The notes under the pieces were generated by a model, which was not told the origin of the DNA, did no database searches, and worked only from the letters and a program-made list of their open reading frames with translations. Made by a program: the position numbers and the translations under genes. A DNA stretch of 64,000 bases from Paracoccus stylophorae (GTDB lineage: Bacteria > Pseudomonadota > Alphaproteobacteria > Rhodobacterales > Rhodobacteraceae). The stretch is from the NCBI RefSeq assembly GCF_028553765.1, contig NZ_CP067134.1:3205001-3269000 (forward strand), in the 5' to 3' direction. This document shows, in pieces, positions 37,026-45,679 of this stretch (within the stretch, counting starts at the first letter, position 1; every line of letters starts with the position of its first letter).

Positions 37026-37501
37026 GCCGGCACCGCCTTCATCAGCCGCAGCCCGGCAATCACCCGGATCTGATAGGCTAGAAACGCGTTCAGCTCGGCC
37101 AGCCGGACGATATCGGCGTCGGCCACTCCGGCAGCCTGCAACCCGGCCACGTCGCCGGCCGCGACATGGCGCGTGTCGGCGGCGACCTTGTCCATGAAGG
37201 CCGCGACATGGGCCAGGCCCTGCGCCTGCCCGTCCGCCTCCGGATCGGCCAGCGGCGCGAATTCGCCCGCGTCGGCGGCGTAACGCGCGGCCAGCGCGCC
37301 CTCATCGTTCAGCCTCGCGATCCGCGCCGCCAGCGCGGCCCGCAGCGGATGCGGCCACGCCCCCGCGTCGCGCGGCCGCAGCACCGCATCCTCGGCGTCC
37401 TGCGTCATGCGGAAAACCTGCGCGCGCCCCGCGACGGCCTTGCCCAGGGCGGTGTCCGGCGCGATCCCTGCGCTGTTCAGTGCGGTCGTGTCCAGTGCCA
37501 T
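37022..37501 (-). CDS. CMD domain protein paired with the AhpD-like gene
   Basis: A 159-residue helical protein of the carboxymuconolactone decarboxylase superfamily ('DIVRLAELNAFLAYQIRVIAGLRLM' near the end) lacking any cysteine, so it is not itself an AhpD-type reductase. Starts at 37501 in a TGATG overlap with the flavoprotein gene and ends in an ATGA overlap with the AhpD-like gene. The pair resembles the Avi_7169/Avi_7170-type pair known from other proteobacteria. Function unknown. Confidence 0.72.
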   Translation of the reverse strand: MALDTTALNSAGIAPDTALGKAVAGRAQVFRMTQDAEDAVLRPRDAGAWPHPLRAALAARIARLNDEGALAARYAADAGEFAPLADPEADGQAQGLAHVAAFMDKVAADTRHVAAGDVAGLQAAGVADADIVRLAELNAFLAYQIRVIAGLRLMKAVPA

Positions 37502-38967
37502 CAGGCCACCTTTCCTTTCCTGTCGTCGCCGGGCAGTTCGGACGGAGTCCATTCGCTGCCATCCAGTTCCGGCTTGTCGTAATCCAGCATCGCCTGCCAG
37601 TGGATCGCGACATCCTCGGCATACAGCTTGGCCGCAATCTCGCGCGCCAGCCAGTCCGCGCCTTCGGAGATGCCGGGAATGTCGCCGCTGACCTTGCCCA
37701 GACTTGCCGATGCACCATAGTTGAAACAGTAGACTTCCGACAGCCACGGTGCCCGGCCCGGCACCTTCTCGCGAAAGGTGAAATCGCCGTTCAGATAGGG
37801 AAAGCGGCCCAGATCGGGCGACGGCTCGTCTGCGGGCGGCGTATAGACGTCCTGCCACAGCAGGATATCGTCCGCCGCCGGACCGAACTCGGTGCGCGAC
37901 AGCGGGTCGATGGTAAAGCCGGTGCCAAGGATGACGAAATCCGCCTCATAGGCGGTGCCGTCGGCAAAGCCGACCACGACCGCGCGGTCGCGTTCCACGG
38001 TCGATTCGACCGCCTTGCCGAAATGAAAATAGGCATTGGCGTGGCGGCTGACCCGCAGGGTCGATCCGTGCGGCGGCGGGGTCTGGGTGGCAAAAGAATA
38101 CTGCATGAAGCGCCAGCGCCATTCGTCGGGCAGGCTGGCATAGCCGGCGGTGAAGCCGAACGATCCGATCCCCATCATCTTGTTGATCGTCGGCATCGTC
38201 TTGCGCCGGATCAGGTGGCGGACTTCGGCTGCGCCGTGTTCCAGCGCCTCGGCGGCGTTGTCCACGGCCGAGGCGCCGACGCCCACCACCGCCACGCGCT
38301 TGTCCTTCAGCGCCGCAAAGTCGATCTCGTCAGCGCTGTGCGCCCAGTATTTCCGGTCAAGCCCCCGCACGAAACCGGGGATGTTGGGCTTGCCGGTGCC
38401 GTCGCGGCCGGTGGCGAAGACCAGCTTGCGGCACAGGATCGACGCCTCTGCCGCGCCCGACAGATGCAGCCGCAGCAGATCGCCCTCGGGTTCGACCAGA
38501 TCGACCGAAACGCCGTTCTCGGTCGGGATCTTCAGCACGTGGCGATACCATTGCAGGTATTCCATCCACATCGGACGCGGGATCTTGTCCAGCGCGTCCC
38601 AGCTTGCGGTGCCGAACTGCGCCCGATACCACGCCTGAAAGCTGAGCGCGCCGTGACCATAGGCCGGCCCCGTCAGCTCCTTGGGCGAGCGCAGCGTTTC
38701 CATCCGCGCATAGGTCAGCCACGGCCCTTCCAGCCCTTCGGGACTGCGATCCAGAATCCGCATGTTGTGGATGCCGCCGGTCTTCAGCGCCATCCACGCC
38801 ACCATGCCGCACATGCCGCCGCCGATGATGACCACGTCGCTGACGCCCTTGCGCGCGGGGACCCAGTCCTTGCCCGGCCAGTTCAGGAATTTCAGGTCCT
38901 CGCGCAGCCGCGCCTCCAGCGCGGGCAGGCCCTGGCCGTCGATCGAAGAGGCGGTGTCGTATGTCAT
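37501..38967 (-). CDS. Flavin-containing monooxygenase-like oxidoreductase
   Basis: A 488-residue soluble flavoprotein with an FAD-binding Rossmann motif near residue 46 ('DVVIIGGGMCGMVAWMAL') and a second nucleotide-binding motif ('RVAVVGVGASAVDNAAEAL') for NAD(P)H, separated by 'LVFATGRDGTGKPNIPGF'. This is the layout of FMO and Baeyer-Villiger enzymes, though the classical FMO fingerprint FxGxxxHxxx(Y/F) is not obvious. It heads the CMD pair and probably oxidises the substrate at nitrogen or a ketone. Follows the MFS gene by 39 nt. Confidence 0.82.
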   Translation of the reverse strand: MTYDTASSIDGQGLPALEARLREDLKFLNWPGKDWVPARKGVSDVVIIGGGMCGMVAWMALKTGGIHNMRILDRSPEGLEGPWLTYARMETLRSPKELTGPAYGHGALSFQAWYRAQFGTASWDALDKIPRPMWMEYLQWYRHVLKIPTENGVSVDLVEPEGDLLRLHLSGAAEASILCRKLVFATGRDGTGKPNIPGFVRGLDRKYWAHSADEIDFAALKDKRVAVVGVGASAVDNAAEALEHGAAEVRHLIRRKTMPTINKMMGIGSFGFTAGYASLPDEWRWRFMQYSFATQTPPPHGSTLRVSRHANAYFHFGKAVESTVERDRAVVVGFADGTAYEADFVILGTGFTIDPLSRTEFGPAADDILLWQDVYTPPADEPSPDLGRFPYLNGDFTFREKVPGRAPWLSEVYCFNYGASASLGKVSGDIPGISEGADWLAREIAAKLYAEDVAIHWQAMLDYDKPELDGSEWTPSELPGDDRKGKVA

Positions 38968-39006
38968 GCGGTCGTTCCTTCTGGTCCTTGCCCGGATCCG
39001 GCACGC

Positions 39007-40353
39007 TCAGCCGGGTTGCGCGGCCGGCCAATCCGGGTGCAGATCGTCGATATGGAAGATATGGGCGTGGCGGTGGCGCGGTCCGTGCGCGGCGATGGCG
39101 CGCAGATGCGGGTGATTGTCGGGCAGGTCGGGATGGTCGTGTTCGCGCGTCACCGGATCGCGCGCGGGCCACACCCGCGCGCCCAGCCCCGCCAGAACCA
39201 GCGTCATGGCCGACAGCATCAGCAGCGCCGGTTCCAGCCCCGCCAGCCCGGCCAGCAGTCCCGCCAGCGGATAGGCCAGCAGCCAGCCGGCATGGGACAG
39301 CGAGAACTGGGCCGCGAAAAGCGCCGGCCGTTCCGCGGCGGCGGCCGAACGCGCGATGACCAGCCCGCCCGGCGTCAGCACCAGCGAGGCGGCCAGCCCG
39401 AACCCGGTCCACAAGGCCAGATAGCCCGCATGGCTTGGCGGCAGCGCGATCCCCAGACCCAGGACGGCGTGGATTGCGGCGCCCGCGATCATCACCCGCC
39501 TTTCGTCGAACGCTTCGATCAGGCGCGGCACCATGATCGCGCCCACGGCCGCGCCCAGCCCGTAAAATGCCATCAGGATCGGAAAATGCCGTTCCGCATC
39601 CCCAAGCCGCGCGCCCGCAAGCACGACCGAGTTCACCAGAACCCACGCCATGCTCAGCGACAGCGCAAGGTTCAGCACGAACAGCCCGCGCAGCCGGGGC
39701 GTCTTGCCGTAGATGCGCAGCCCCGTCAGCGCGCGTTGCACGAAAGGCCCCTTGCGCCGATCCGGCATCCGGGCCGGAAACCGCGTCAGCAGAACCGCCA
39801 GGATCGACCCCGCAAAGGCCAGCGCCGCGACCCAGAACAGATACTGCGCCGCGATCAGCTGCAGCGCCATGGCCGCGATCACCGGCGACAGCACCGATTC
39901 CATCGTATAGGCCAGACGTGACCAGACCAGTGCCCGGCCATAGCTGCGCTCCTGCGGCAGCAGATCGGGGATGACCGACTGAAAGATCGGCGTGAACGCC
40001 GACGAGACGGCGAAAAACCCCAGTGCCAGCAGCGCGATCTGCCAAGTCTGGGTGGCATAGGCCATGGGCACAAGCAGCGCCATCCGCGCCAGATCCAGCG
40101 CCACCATCACCCGCTTGCGCGACCGCCCGGCCAGCAACGCCTCGGCCAGCGGCGACAGGGCGACATAGGCCACCATCTTCACCGCCAGCAGGAACCCCAG
40201 GATCTGCCCCGCCGCCGCCACGCCGCCGATCCGGAACGCCGCCAGCGACATCGCGACGGTCATCAGCCCGATCGCCAGCAGCGAACAGATCTGCGCGGCA
40301 AACAGCCGGCGGAAGGACGCATTGGCCAAAGGATTGATCGAGGGCGCGGTCAT
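39007..40353 (-). CDS. MFS transporter with histidine-rich C-terminal tail
   Basis: A 448-residue major facilitator with about 12 transmembrane helices, starting 'SINPLANASFRRLFAAQICSLLAIGLMTVAMSL' and with an MFS loop ('LAEALLAGRSRKRVMVALD'). The last 40 residues are cytoplasmic and hold ten His (REHDHPDL, NHPHL, RHRHAHIFHIDDLH). Similar tails in NreB-type MFS proteins bind nickel. ATG 40353 is chosen because the longer frame upstream lacks hydrophobic or MFS features. It is probably the first gene of the operon that ends with potA. Metal export and substrate import remain open alternatives. Confidence 0.8.
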   Translation of the reverse strand: MTAPSINPLANASFRRLFAAQICSLLAIGLMTVAMSLAAFRIGGVAAAGQILGFLLAVKMVAYVALSPLAEALLAGRSRKRVMVALDLARMALLVPMAYATQTWQIALLALGFFAVSSAFTPIFQSVIPDLLPQERSYGRALVWSRLAYTMESVLSPVIAAMALQLIAAQYLFWVAALAFAGSILAVLLTRFPARMPDRRKGPFVQRALTGLRIYGKTPRLRGLFVLNLALSLSMAWVLVNSVVLAGARLGDAERHFPILMAFYGLGAAVGAIMVPRLIEAFDERRVMIAGAAIHAVLGLGIALPPSHAGYLALWTGFGLAASLVLTPGGLVIARSAAAAERPALFAAQFSLSHAGWLLAYPLAGLLAGLAGLEPALLMLSAMTLVLAGLGARVWPARDPVTREHDHPDLPDNHPHLRAIAAHGPRHRHAHIFHIDDLHPDWPAAQPG

Positions 40354-40553
40354 GAGGCGGGCGGTTCCTTCGCGAAAGGATCGGGCGCAGGGTCGGGCCG
40401 CAGACATAACGACGTTGCGGCATCCGGTAAAGGCTGGGCCGATTCGCGCCGCCTTGTCCACCGCTTCGATTGCCGGATCGGCCTTTCGGATCGGTTCAGG
40501 TCAGACAAATCCGGATCGCCGGACGGCGAATATCGCCGCCCTGCCCCTCCGCC

Positions 40554-41600
40554 TCAGCGCCAGTTCAGGACCACCTTGCCGGACTGGCCGGATTTCATCG
40601 CCGCGAAACCGTCCTTAAACGCCGACACGTCAAGCCGGTGGGTGATGACCCGGCTGACATCCAGCCCGTTCTGCAACATCGCGATCATCTTGTACCAGGT
40701 CTCGAACATCTCGCGCCCATAGACGCCCTTGATGGTGATCGCCTTGAACACGATGCGCGACCAGTCGACCGGCGACTTGCCCGGCGGAATCCCCAGAAGC
40801 GCGATCTTGCCGCCCATGATCAGGCTGTCCACCATCTGGTCCAGCGCCTGCTGGCTGCCCGACATCTCAAGCCCGACATCGAAGCCTTGCTTCATGCCCA
40901 GATCGTGGATCACGTCGCGCAGATCCTCGCGGCCCACATCGACAGTCCGCACGTTCCGGCAGACCTGCTGCGCCAGCTTCAGGCGGTCGGGATTGATGTC
41001 GGTGATGACCACGTGCCGCGCGCTGGCGTGCCGCGCCACCGCCGCCGCCATGATGCCGATGGGTCCGGCGCCGGTGATCAGCACATCCTCGCCCAGCAGA
41101 TCGAAGCTGAGGGCGGTGTGGACTGCGTTGCCCAGGGGGTCGAGGATCGCTCCGATCTCATCGGGGATATCGTCGGGCAGCGGCACCACGTTGAAGGCCG
41201 GCAGCCGAAGATATTCCGCGAACGCGCCCTGCACGTTCACCCCGATGCCGCGCGTACCGGGGTCCAGGTGGAACCTGCCCGACCGGCTTTGGCGGCTTTC
41301 GGTGCCCACCACATGCCCCTCGCCGGAACAGCGCTGCCCGACCGAAAGCCCGGTGACGTTGCGCCCGATCTCGACGATCTCGCCGGCGAATTCGTGGCCG
41401 GTGATCATCGGCACGGGCACGGTGGCCTGCGCCCAGTCGTCCCAGTTCCAGATATGGATGTCGGTGCCGCAGATGCCGGTGGCGTTCACGCGGATCAGCA
41501 CCTCGTCCGGCCCGATTTCGGGCACCGGCGCCTGCACCATCCACAACCCCTCTTCGGGCCGCGACTTTTCAAGCGCCTTCATCGTGTTCGGCAGGCTCAT
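40554..41600 (-). CDS. tdh: L-threonine 3-dehydrogenase
   Basis: Zinc-dependent alcohol dehydrogenase-family enzyme of 348 residues, oxidising threonine to 2-amino-3-oxobutyrate. The catalytic zinc site is intact ('[14 protein letters not shown]', '[14 protein letters not shown]'), as is the nucleotide motif '[19 protein letters not shown]' and the Tdh-typical '[16 protein letters not shown]'. The structural-zinc lobe has lost its four Cys: '[20 protein letters not shown]' stands where E. coli has CGHCRNCRGGRTHLC. Its start overlaps the kbl stop by 4 nt. 200 bp of apparently empty sequence lie upstream of the MFS gene. Confidence 0.92.
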   Translation of the reverse strand: MSLPNTMKALEKSRPEEGLWMVQAPVPEIGPDEVLIRVNATGICGTDIHIWNWDDWAQATVPVPMITGHEFAGEIVEIGRNVTGLSVGQRCSGEGHVVGTESRQSRSGRFHLDPGTRGIGVNVQGAFAEYLRLPAFNVVPLPDDIPDEIGAILDPLGNAVHTALSFDLLGEDVLITGAGPIGIMAAAVARHASARHVVITDINPDRLKLAQQVCRNVRTVDVGREDLRDVIHDLGMKQGFDVGLEMSGSQQALDQMVDSLIMGGKIALLGIPPGKSPVDWSRIVFKAITIKGVYGREMFETWYKMIAMLQNGLDVSRVITHRLDVSAFKDGFAAMKSGQSGKVVLNWR

Positions 41601-42784
41601 CCGATCACCCCCAGATCGCGGCCCACCGTCGCAAAGGCGGCCAGCGCGCGGTCAAGCTGGTCTGTCGTCAGCGCCGCATTCATCTGCGTGCGCAGCCGCG
41701 CCCGACCATGCGGCACCACCGGATAGAAGAAGCCCGAGACATAGACCCCCTGTTCGAACAGCCCGGCCGCCATCTTCTGCGCCAGCGGCGCCTCGCCCAG
41801 CATCACCGGCACGATGGGATGCTGGCCATCCAGCAGATCGAACCCCAGATCGCCCAGCCCCTTGCGCCAATAACGCGCGTTGTCGAACAGCCGTTCGCGC
41901 AGATCCGCGCCCTGTTCCACCAGCCGGATCGCCTCGATCCCGGCGGCGACGATCGAGGGCGGCAGCGCGTTCGAGAACAGATAGGGGCGCGAGCGTTGGC
42001 GCAGCAGGTCAATCACCGGCTGCGGCCCGGCGACATAGCCGCCCATCGCCCCGCCAAGCGCCTTGCCCAACGTGCCGGTCAGGATATCCACGTCAACGCC
42101 GAAATGATCCGGCGTTCCGGCCCCGCGCGGCCCCATGAAGCCGGTGGCATGGCAGTCATCCACCATCACCGTCGCGTCGTATTCCCGCGCCAGCCGGGTG
42201 ATCGCCGGCAAATCGGCCAGATAGCCGTCCATGGAAAACACGCCATCGGTGGCGATCATCACGTGACGCGCACCCGCCTCGCGCGCCTCGCGCAGCCTTG
42301 CCTCAAGATCGGCCATGTCGTTGTTGGCATAGCGATAGCGTCGGGCCTTGCACAGCCGGATCCCGTCGATGATCGAGGCATGGTTCAGCGCATCCGACAC
42401 GATGGCGTCCTCGGGGCCCAGAAGCGGCTCGAACAGGCCGCCATTGGCATCGAAACAGGCGGCGTAAAGGATCGCATCGTCCGTGTTCAGGAAATCGGCC
42501 AGCTTCTGTTCCAGCGCACGGTGCAGATCCTGCGTGCCGCAGATGAAGCGCACCGAGGCCATGCCGAACCCCTTGCTGTCCATCGCGTCCCGCGCCACCC
42601 GGATCAGATCGGGATGATCGGCCAGCCCCAGATAGTTGTTGGCGCACAGATTGATCACCTCGCGGTCGCCGACGGAAATCCGGGTTCCCTGCGGCGACGT
42701 GATCAGGCGTTCGCGCTTCATCAGCCCATCGGCGTCGATGGTCTCAAGCGTGGAGCGGACATCTTCAAGAAAACTGGCGGGCAT
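41597..42784 (-). CDS. kbl: Glycine C-acetyltransferase (2-amino-3-ketobutyrate CoA ligase)
   Basis: PLP enzyme of 395 residues that splits 2-amino-3-oxobutyrate with CoA to glycine and acetyl-CoA. The Lys for PLP is in '[21 protein letters not shown]'; other segments are '[15 protein letters not shown]', '[27 protein letters not shown]' and '[19 protein letters not shown]'. AGGAG lies 8 nt before ATG. It forms a two-gene threonine-degrading unit with tdh. Confidence 0.95.
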   Translation of the reverse strand: MPASFLEDVRSTLETIDADGLMKRERLITSPQGTRISVGDREVINLCANNYLGLADHPDLIRVARDAMDSKGFGMASVRFICGTQDLHRALEQKLADFLNTDDAILYAACFDANGGLFEPLLGPEDAIVSDALNHASIIDGIRLCKARRYRYANNDMADLEARLREAREAGARHVMIATDGVFSMDGYLADLPAITRLAREYDATVMVDDCHATGFMGPRGAGTPDHFGVDVDILTGTLGKALGGAMGGYVAGPQPVIDLLRQRSRPYLFSNALPPSIVAAGIEAIRLVEQGADLRERLFDNARYWRKGLGDLGFDLLDGQHPIVPVMLGEAPLAQKMAAGLFEQGVYVSGFFYPVVPHGRARLRTQMNAALTTDQLDRALAAFATVGRDLGVIG

Positions 42785-43112
42785 CGGCGGCTCCTGCGAT
42801 CTTGGCGCAATTTAACTCATGGCAGAATCGGCCGTTTCCGATGATCGGCACCTCATGCGCGCCCGGCACCCGGATCTGGCTGACCTGCTGATATTCCAGC
42901 AGACCGGCGAAATCCACCTGCAAGGTGCGGGTCAGGTACCACAGCGAGACGGTGGACGAAGATTGCGCGCGTCCGGTCTGCAGGCCAGGCCCGACGCTGA
43001 CCGTATTCCAGGCGGAAAACGGCGGCGGTCTCTCTCCACCTTCCGCCGTCAAAGGCAGGCGTCGGCTCTTCGATCACCGTCTGCCTGTCCAGCCCAGAGG
43101 TCACCGCCCCCG
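42785..43112. other. 328-bp intergenic stretch with broken-looking frames
   Basis: Between kbl and the complex I subunit gene there is no convincing gene. Two minus-strand frames overlap: one opens 'TSGLDRQTVIEEPTPAFDGG' (43104 downward) and another carries 'SLWYLTRTLQVDFAGLLEYQQ' (43052 downward, TTG start, running 20 nt into kbl). Together they look like a frameshifted remnant, with high third-position G+C in the second part. Promoter signals for kbl should also lie here; I see no clear one. Confidence 0.3.
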
Positions 43113-43424
43113 TCAGTGGGTCCAGGGCGCGCGACGGTCGGTCGCGAAATTCTCGCCATAGCCGCGCGGGCGGACGTTCAGCCCGCGCCGATCGGGGTGC
43201 TGCACGACGTAATCCAGCCCGTGGTCGCGGGCATAGTCCTCTGCCTGCTTGCGCGTCTCAAAGCGCAGGCGCACCTGGCTTTGCGTATCGTCGCTGCTGG
43301 TCCAGCCCATCAGCGGGTCGATCTTGCGCGGATCGGCATGCGGAAACTCCAGCACCCAGCCCTTGGTCCGCGCCGTTCCCGACTGCATGGCGTTACGGGC
43401 CGGCTGATAGATGCGCACACGCAT
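43113..43424 (-). CDS. Complex I accessory subunit (NDUFS4-like, ETC complex I subunit)
   Basis: A 103-residue protein homologous to the 18-kDa NDUFS4 subunit of mitochondrial complex I: '[18 protein letters not shown]', '[50 protein letters not shown]'. Alphaproteobacteria such as Paracoccus carry this subunit. It is encoded apart from a nuo operon. GGAGG precedes ATG 43424. A supernumerary assembly or stabilising role at the matrix arm is expected. Confidence 0.92.
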   Translation of the reverse strand: MRVRIYQPARNAMQSGTARTKGWVLEFPHADPRKIDPLMGWTSSDDTQSQVRLRFETRKQAEDYARDHGLDYVVQHPDRRGLNVRPRGYGENFATDRRAPWTH

Positions 43425-43508
43425 GTCGAAAAAACCTCCTGGGCTGCTGCCCTGCGTTTATCGCCAAAGCCCCGCGCCGGATCAAGCCCTCAAACCGAAG
43501 GGGGACCG

Positions 43509-43585
43509 TGGTGACCCCGGCAGGATTCGAACCTGCAACCTGCCCCTTAGGAGGGGGCTGCTCTATCCAGTTGAGCCACGGGGCC
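43509..43585 (-). tRNA. tRNA-Arg (anticodon CCU)
   Basis: A complete cloverleaf of 77 nt on the minus strand, with acceptor GGCCCCG/CGGGGTC, D arm GCTCAACTGGATAGAGC, anticodon arm GCCCC-CTCCTAA-GGGGC (anticodon CCT) and T arm GGTTCGAATCC. The terminal CCA is encoded (43511-43509). It decodes AGG, a rare arginine codon in such genomes. Confidence 0.95.
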
Positions 43586-43687
43586 GTTCGTCCGTCCTTT
43601 TGAACGCGCCAGCCCGGTTTGGCAAGGTTGTCGCGAGCGGTGGCGTTCGCTAACATCGCGTATCGTTTCCGTCACGTCTGGCCCGTC

Positions 43688-44707
43688 ATGACCGCTTCCC
43701 GTCCCCGCCGTCCCCTGACCCTGCGCGACGTGTCCGAAGCCTCGGGGGTGTCCGAGATGACCGTCAGCCGGGTGCTGCGCAATCGCGGCGACGTGTCGGC
43801 CGCCACGCGCGAAAAGGTGCTGACGGCGGCCAAGATGCTGGGCTATGTGCCCAACAAGATCGCGGGCGGGCTGGCCAGCCAGCGGGTGAACCTGGTCGCG
43901 GTGGTGATCCCGTCCCTGTCGAACCTGGTCTTTCCCGATGTGCTGGGCGGCATCTCGGCCGAGCTGGACGACACCGGGCTGCAACCGGTGATCGGGGTCA
44001 CCAACTATTCCCCCGCGCGCGAAGAGATGGTGCTGTATGACATGCTGTCCTGGCGACCCTCGGGCGTGATCCTGGCGGGGGTCGAGCACAGCAAGGCGTC
44101 GCGCGCGATGCTGACCAATGCCGGCATTCCGGTGGTCGAGATCATGGATATCGACGGCGAAGGGATCGACACGCTGGTCGGTATCTCGCATATCCGCGCG
44201 GGCCGCGAGATGGCGGCGCGGATCGTGGCCGCCGGGTATCGCCGCATCGGTTTCGTCGGCACCCACATGCCCGAGGATCATCGCGCCCGCAAACGGCTGG
44301 CCGGGTTCGAGACGGGCCTTGGCGAGGCCGGTTTGCAGCTTGAGGCGCGGGAATATTATCAGGGCGGATCGTCGCTGCTGAAGGGCCGGGAACTGACCGG
44401 GCGGATCCTGGGCCGCGCGCCCGATCTGGATTTCCTGTATTTCTCGAACGACATGATCGGCGCGGGCGGGCTGCTGCATTGTCTGGACAAGGGCTACGAC
44501 ATTCCCGGCCGGATCGGTCTTGCCGGGTTCAACGGCGTCGATCTTCTGGACGGGTTGCCGGTGCAACTGGCCACCACGGACGCGCGCAGGCTTGATATCG
44601 GCCGCCGCGCCGCGCGGCTGGTCGCGGGCAAGGATACGCCGCCGGCCGACCGGATCGTGGCGCTGACGCCCAGCTTCCGGCCCGGCGATACCATTCGCGC
44701 GACCTGA
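43688..44707 (+). CDS. LacI family transcriptional regulator
   Basis: A 339-residue repressor with a LacI helix-turn-helix ('LTLRDVSEASGVSEMTVSRVLRNRGDVSAATREKVLTAAKMLGYVPNKIA') and a sugar-binding-protein-like effector domain ('LVAVVIPSLSNLVFPDVLGGISAELDDTG'). It resembles the GntR (gluconate) subgroup. No sugar genes flank it, so its regulon is elsewhere. ATG 43688 is chosen; an upstream open stretch is the tRNA region. Confidence 0.88.
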   Translation: MTASRPRRPLTLRDVSEASGVSEMTVSRVLRNRGDVSAATREKVLTAAKMLGYVPNKIAGGLASQRVNLVAVVIPSLSNLVFPDVLGGISAELDDTGLQPVIGVTNYSPAREEMVLYDMLSWRPSGVILAGVEHSKASRAMLTNAGIPVVEIMDIDGEGIDTLVGISHIRAGREMAARIVAAGYRRIGFVGTHMPEDHRARKRLAGFETGLGEAGLQLEAREYYQGGSSLLKGRELTGRILGRAPDLDFLYFSNDMIGAGGLLHCLDKGYDIPGRIGLAGFNGVDLLDGLPVQLATTDARRLDIGRRAARLVAGKDTPPADRIVALTPSFRPGDTIRAT

Positions 44708-44753
44708 CCGCTTTGTCTTGTGGCGCGGGCGGTCTGCCCCTATCTGGGACAGC

Positions 44754-45563
44754 ATGGAAATTCCGTATCTGAACCGGCTGATCGGGCGCGGGCCGCATGT
44801 CTCGGTCGTGCGGCTGCACGGCGCCATCGGCATGGCCGGGCGCAGCGGTGCGCTGAGCGACGCGGCGCTGGCGCCGCTGATCGAACGCGCGTTCCGCAGG
44901 GGCAAGCCGGTCGCGGTGGCGCTGTCGATCAATTCGCCGGGCGGATCGCCGGTGCAATCCTCGCTGATCGCCGCGCGGATCCGGCGACTGGCCGACGAGA
45001 CCGGCACCCCGGTCCACGCCTTCGTCGAGGACATGGCCGCATCGGGCGGATACTGGCTGGCCTGCGCGGGCGACCGGATCTGGGCGGATGAAAGCTCGGT
45101 CTTGGGGTCGATCGGGGTGATCTCGGCCGGGTTCGGGTTTCAGGACCTGATCGCCCGTTGGGGGATCGAGCGGCGGGTCCACACCGCCGGCCAGTCGAAA
45201 TCGACGCTGGACCCGTTCCGCCCCGAAAAGCCCGAGGATGTGGCGCGGCTGCACAACGTGCTGGAACCGATCCACCAGGCCTTCAAGGATCACGTGCGCA
45301 CCCGCCGCGGCGACCGGCTGAGCGGGACGCAAGACCTGTTCACCGGCGAGTTCTGGGCCGGACGCGAGGCGGTGCGCCTGGGGCTGGCCGACGGCATCGG
45401 CCATCTGGTGCCGCAGATGAAGTCGCTTTACGGCGACCGGACCCGCTTTACCGTCCACCGCCCGCGCCAGTCGCTGTTCCGCCGGCTTGGCCTGTCGGCC
45501 CAGTCGCTGATCGACAGCGCCGAGGAACGCGCGGCCTTTGCCCGGTTCGGGGCGCAGGGATGA
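44754..45563 (+). CDS. S49 family peptidase (SppA/SohB-like)
   Basis: A 269-residue serine protease without an N-terminal membrane anchor. The Ser-Lys dyad is in 'AFVEDMAASGGYWLACAGDRI' (Ser) and 'HTAGQSKSTLDPFRPEKPEDV' (Lys), with 'LSINSPGGSPVQSSLIAARI' as the oxyanion segment. SppA-type enzymes digest signal-peptide remnants at the inner membrane. Its stop overlaps the start of a small membrane protein (ATGA), then an antiporter, which suggests co-expression. Confidence 0.9.
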   Translation: MEIPYLNRLIGRGPHVSVVRLHGAIGMAGRSGALSDAALAPLIERAFRRGKPVAVALSINSPGGSPVQSSLIAARIRRLADETGTPVHAFVEDMAASGGYWLACAGDRIWADESSVLGSIGVISAGFGFQDLIARWGIERRVHTAGQSKSTLDPFRPEKPEDVARLHNVLEPIHQAFKDHVRTRRGDRLSGTQDLFTGEFWAGREAVRLGLADGIGHLVPQMKSLYGDRTRFTVHRPRQSLFRRLGLSAQSLIDSAEERAAFARFGAQG

Positions 45564-45679
45564 GCGTTCGTGTCGTCGTCCTGTTCCTGCTGATCATGGT
45601 CGCGCTGGCGCTGTTCAGCGGGCCGGGCTTTCGCAGGTTTCTTGCCAAAGTCTTGGGGCTGAAGCGTCGTGATCGTTGA
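45560..45679 (+). CDS. Small single-span membrane protein
   Basis: A 39-residue protein, MSVRVVVLFLLIMVALALFSG then a basic tail (FRRFLAKVLGLKRRDR). One N-terminal helix and a positive cytoplasmic tail are evident. It overlaps the peptidase stop by 4 nt and the antiporter start by 11 nt, so it is embedded in the operon. Not recognised; possibly a SppA-associated anchor. Too short for most gene finders. Confidence 0.65.
   Translation: MSVRVVVLFLLIMVALALFSGPGFRRFLAKVLGLKRRDR

Noticed and set aside
43688..44707. LacI regulator as controller of tdh-kbl or the opine operon
   Set aside because: It is on the other side of the tRNA and complex I gene, with no shared palindrome seen at those promoters.
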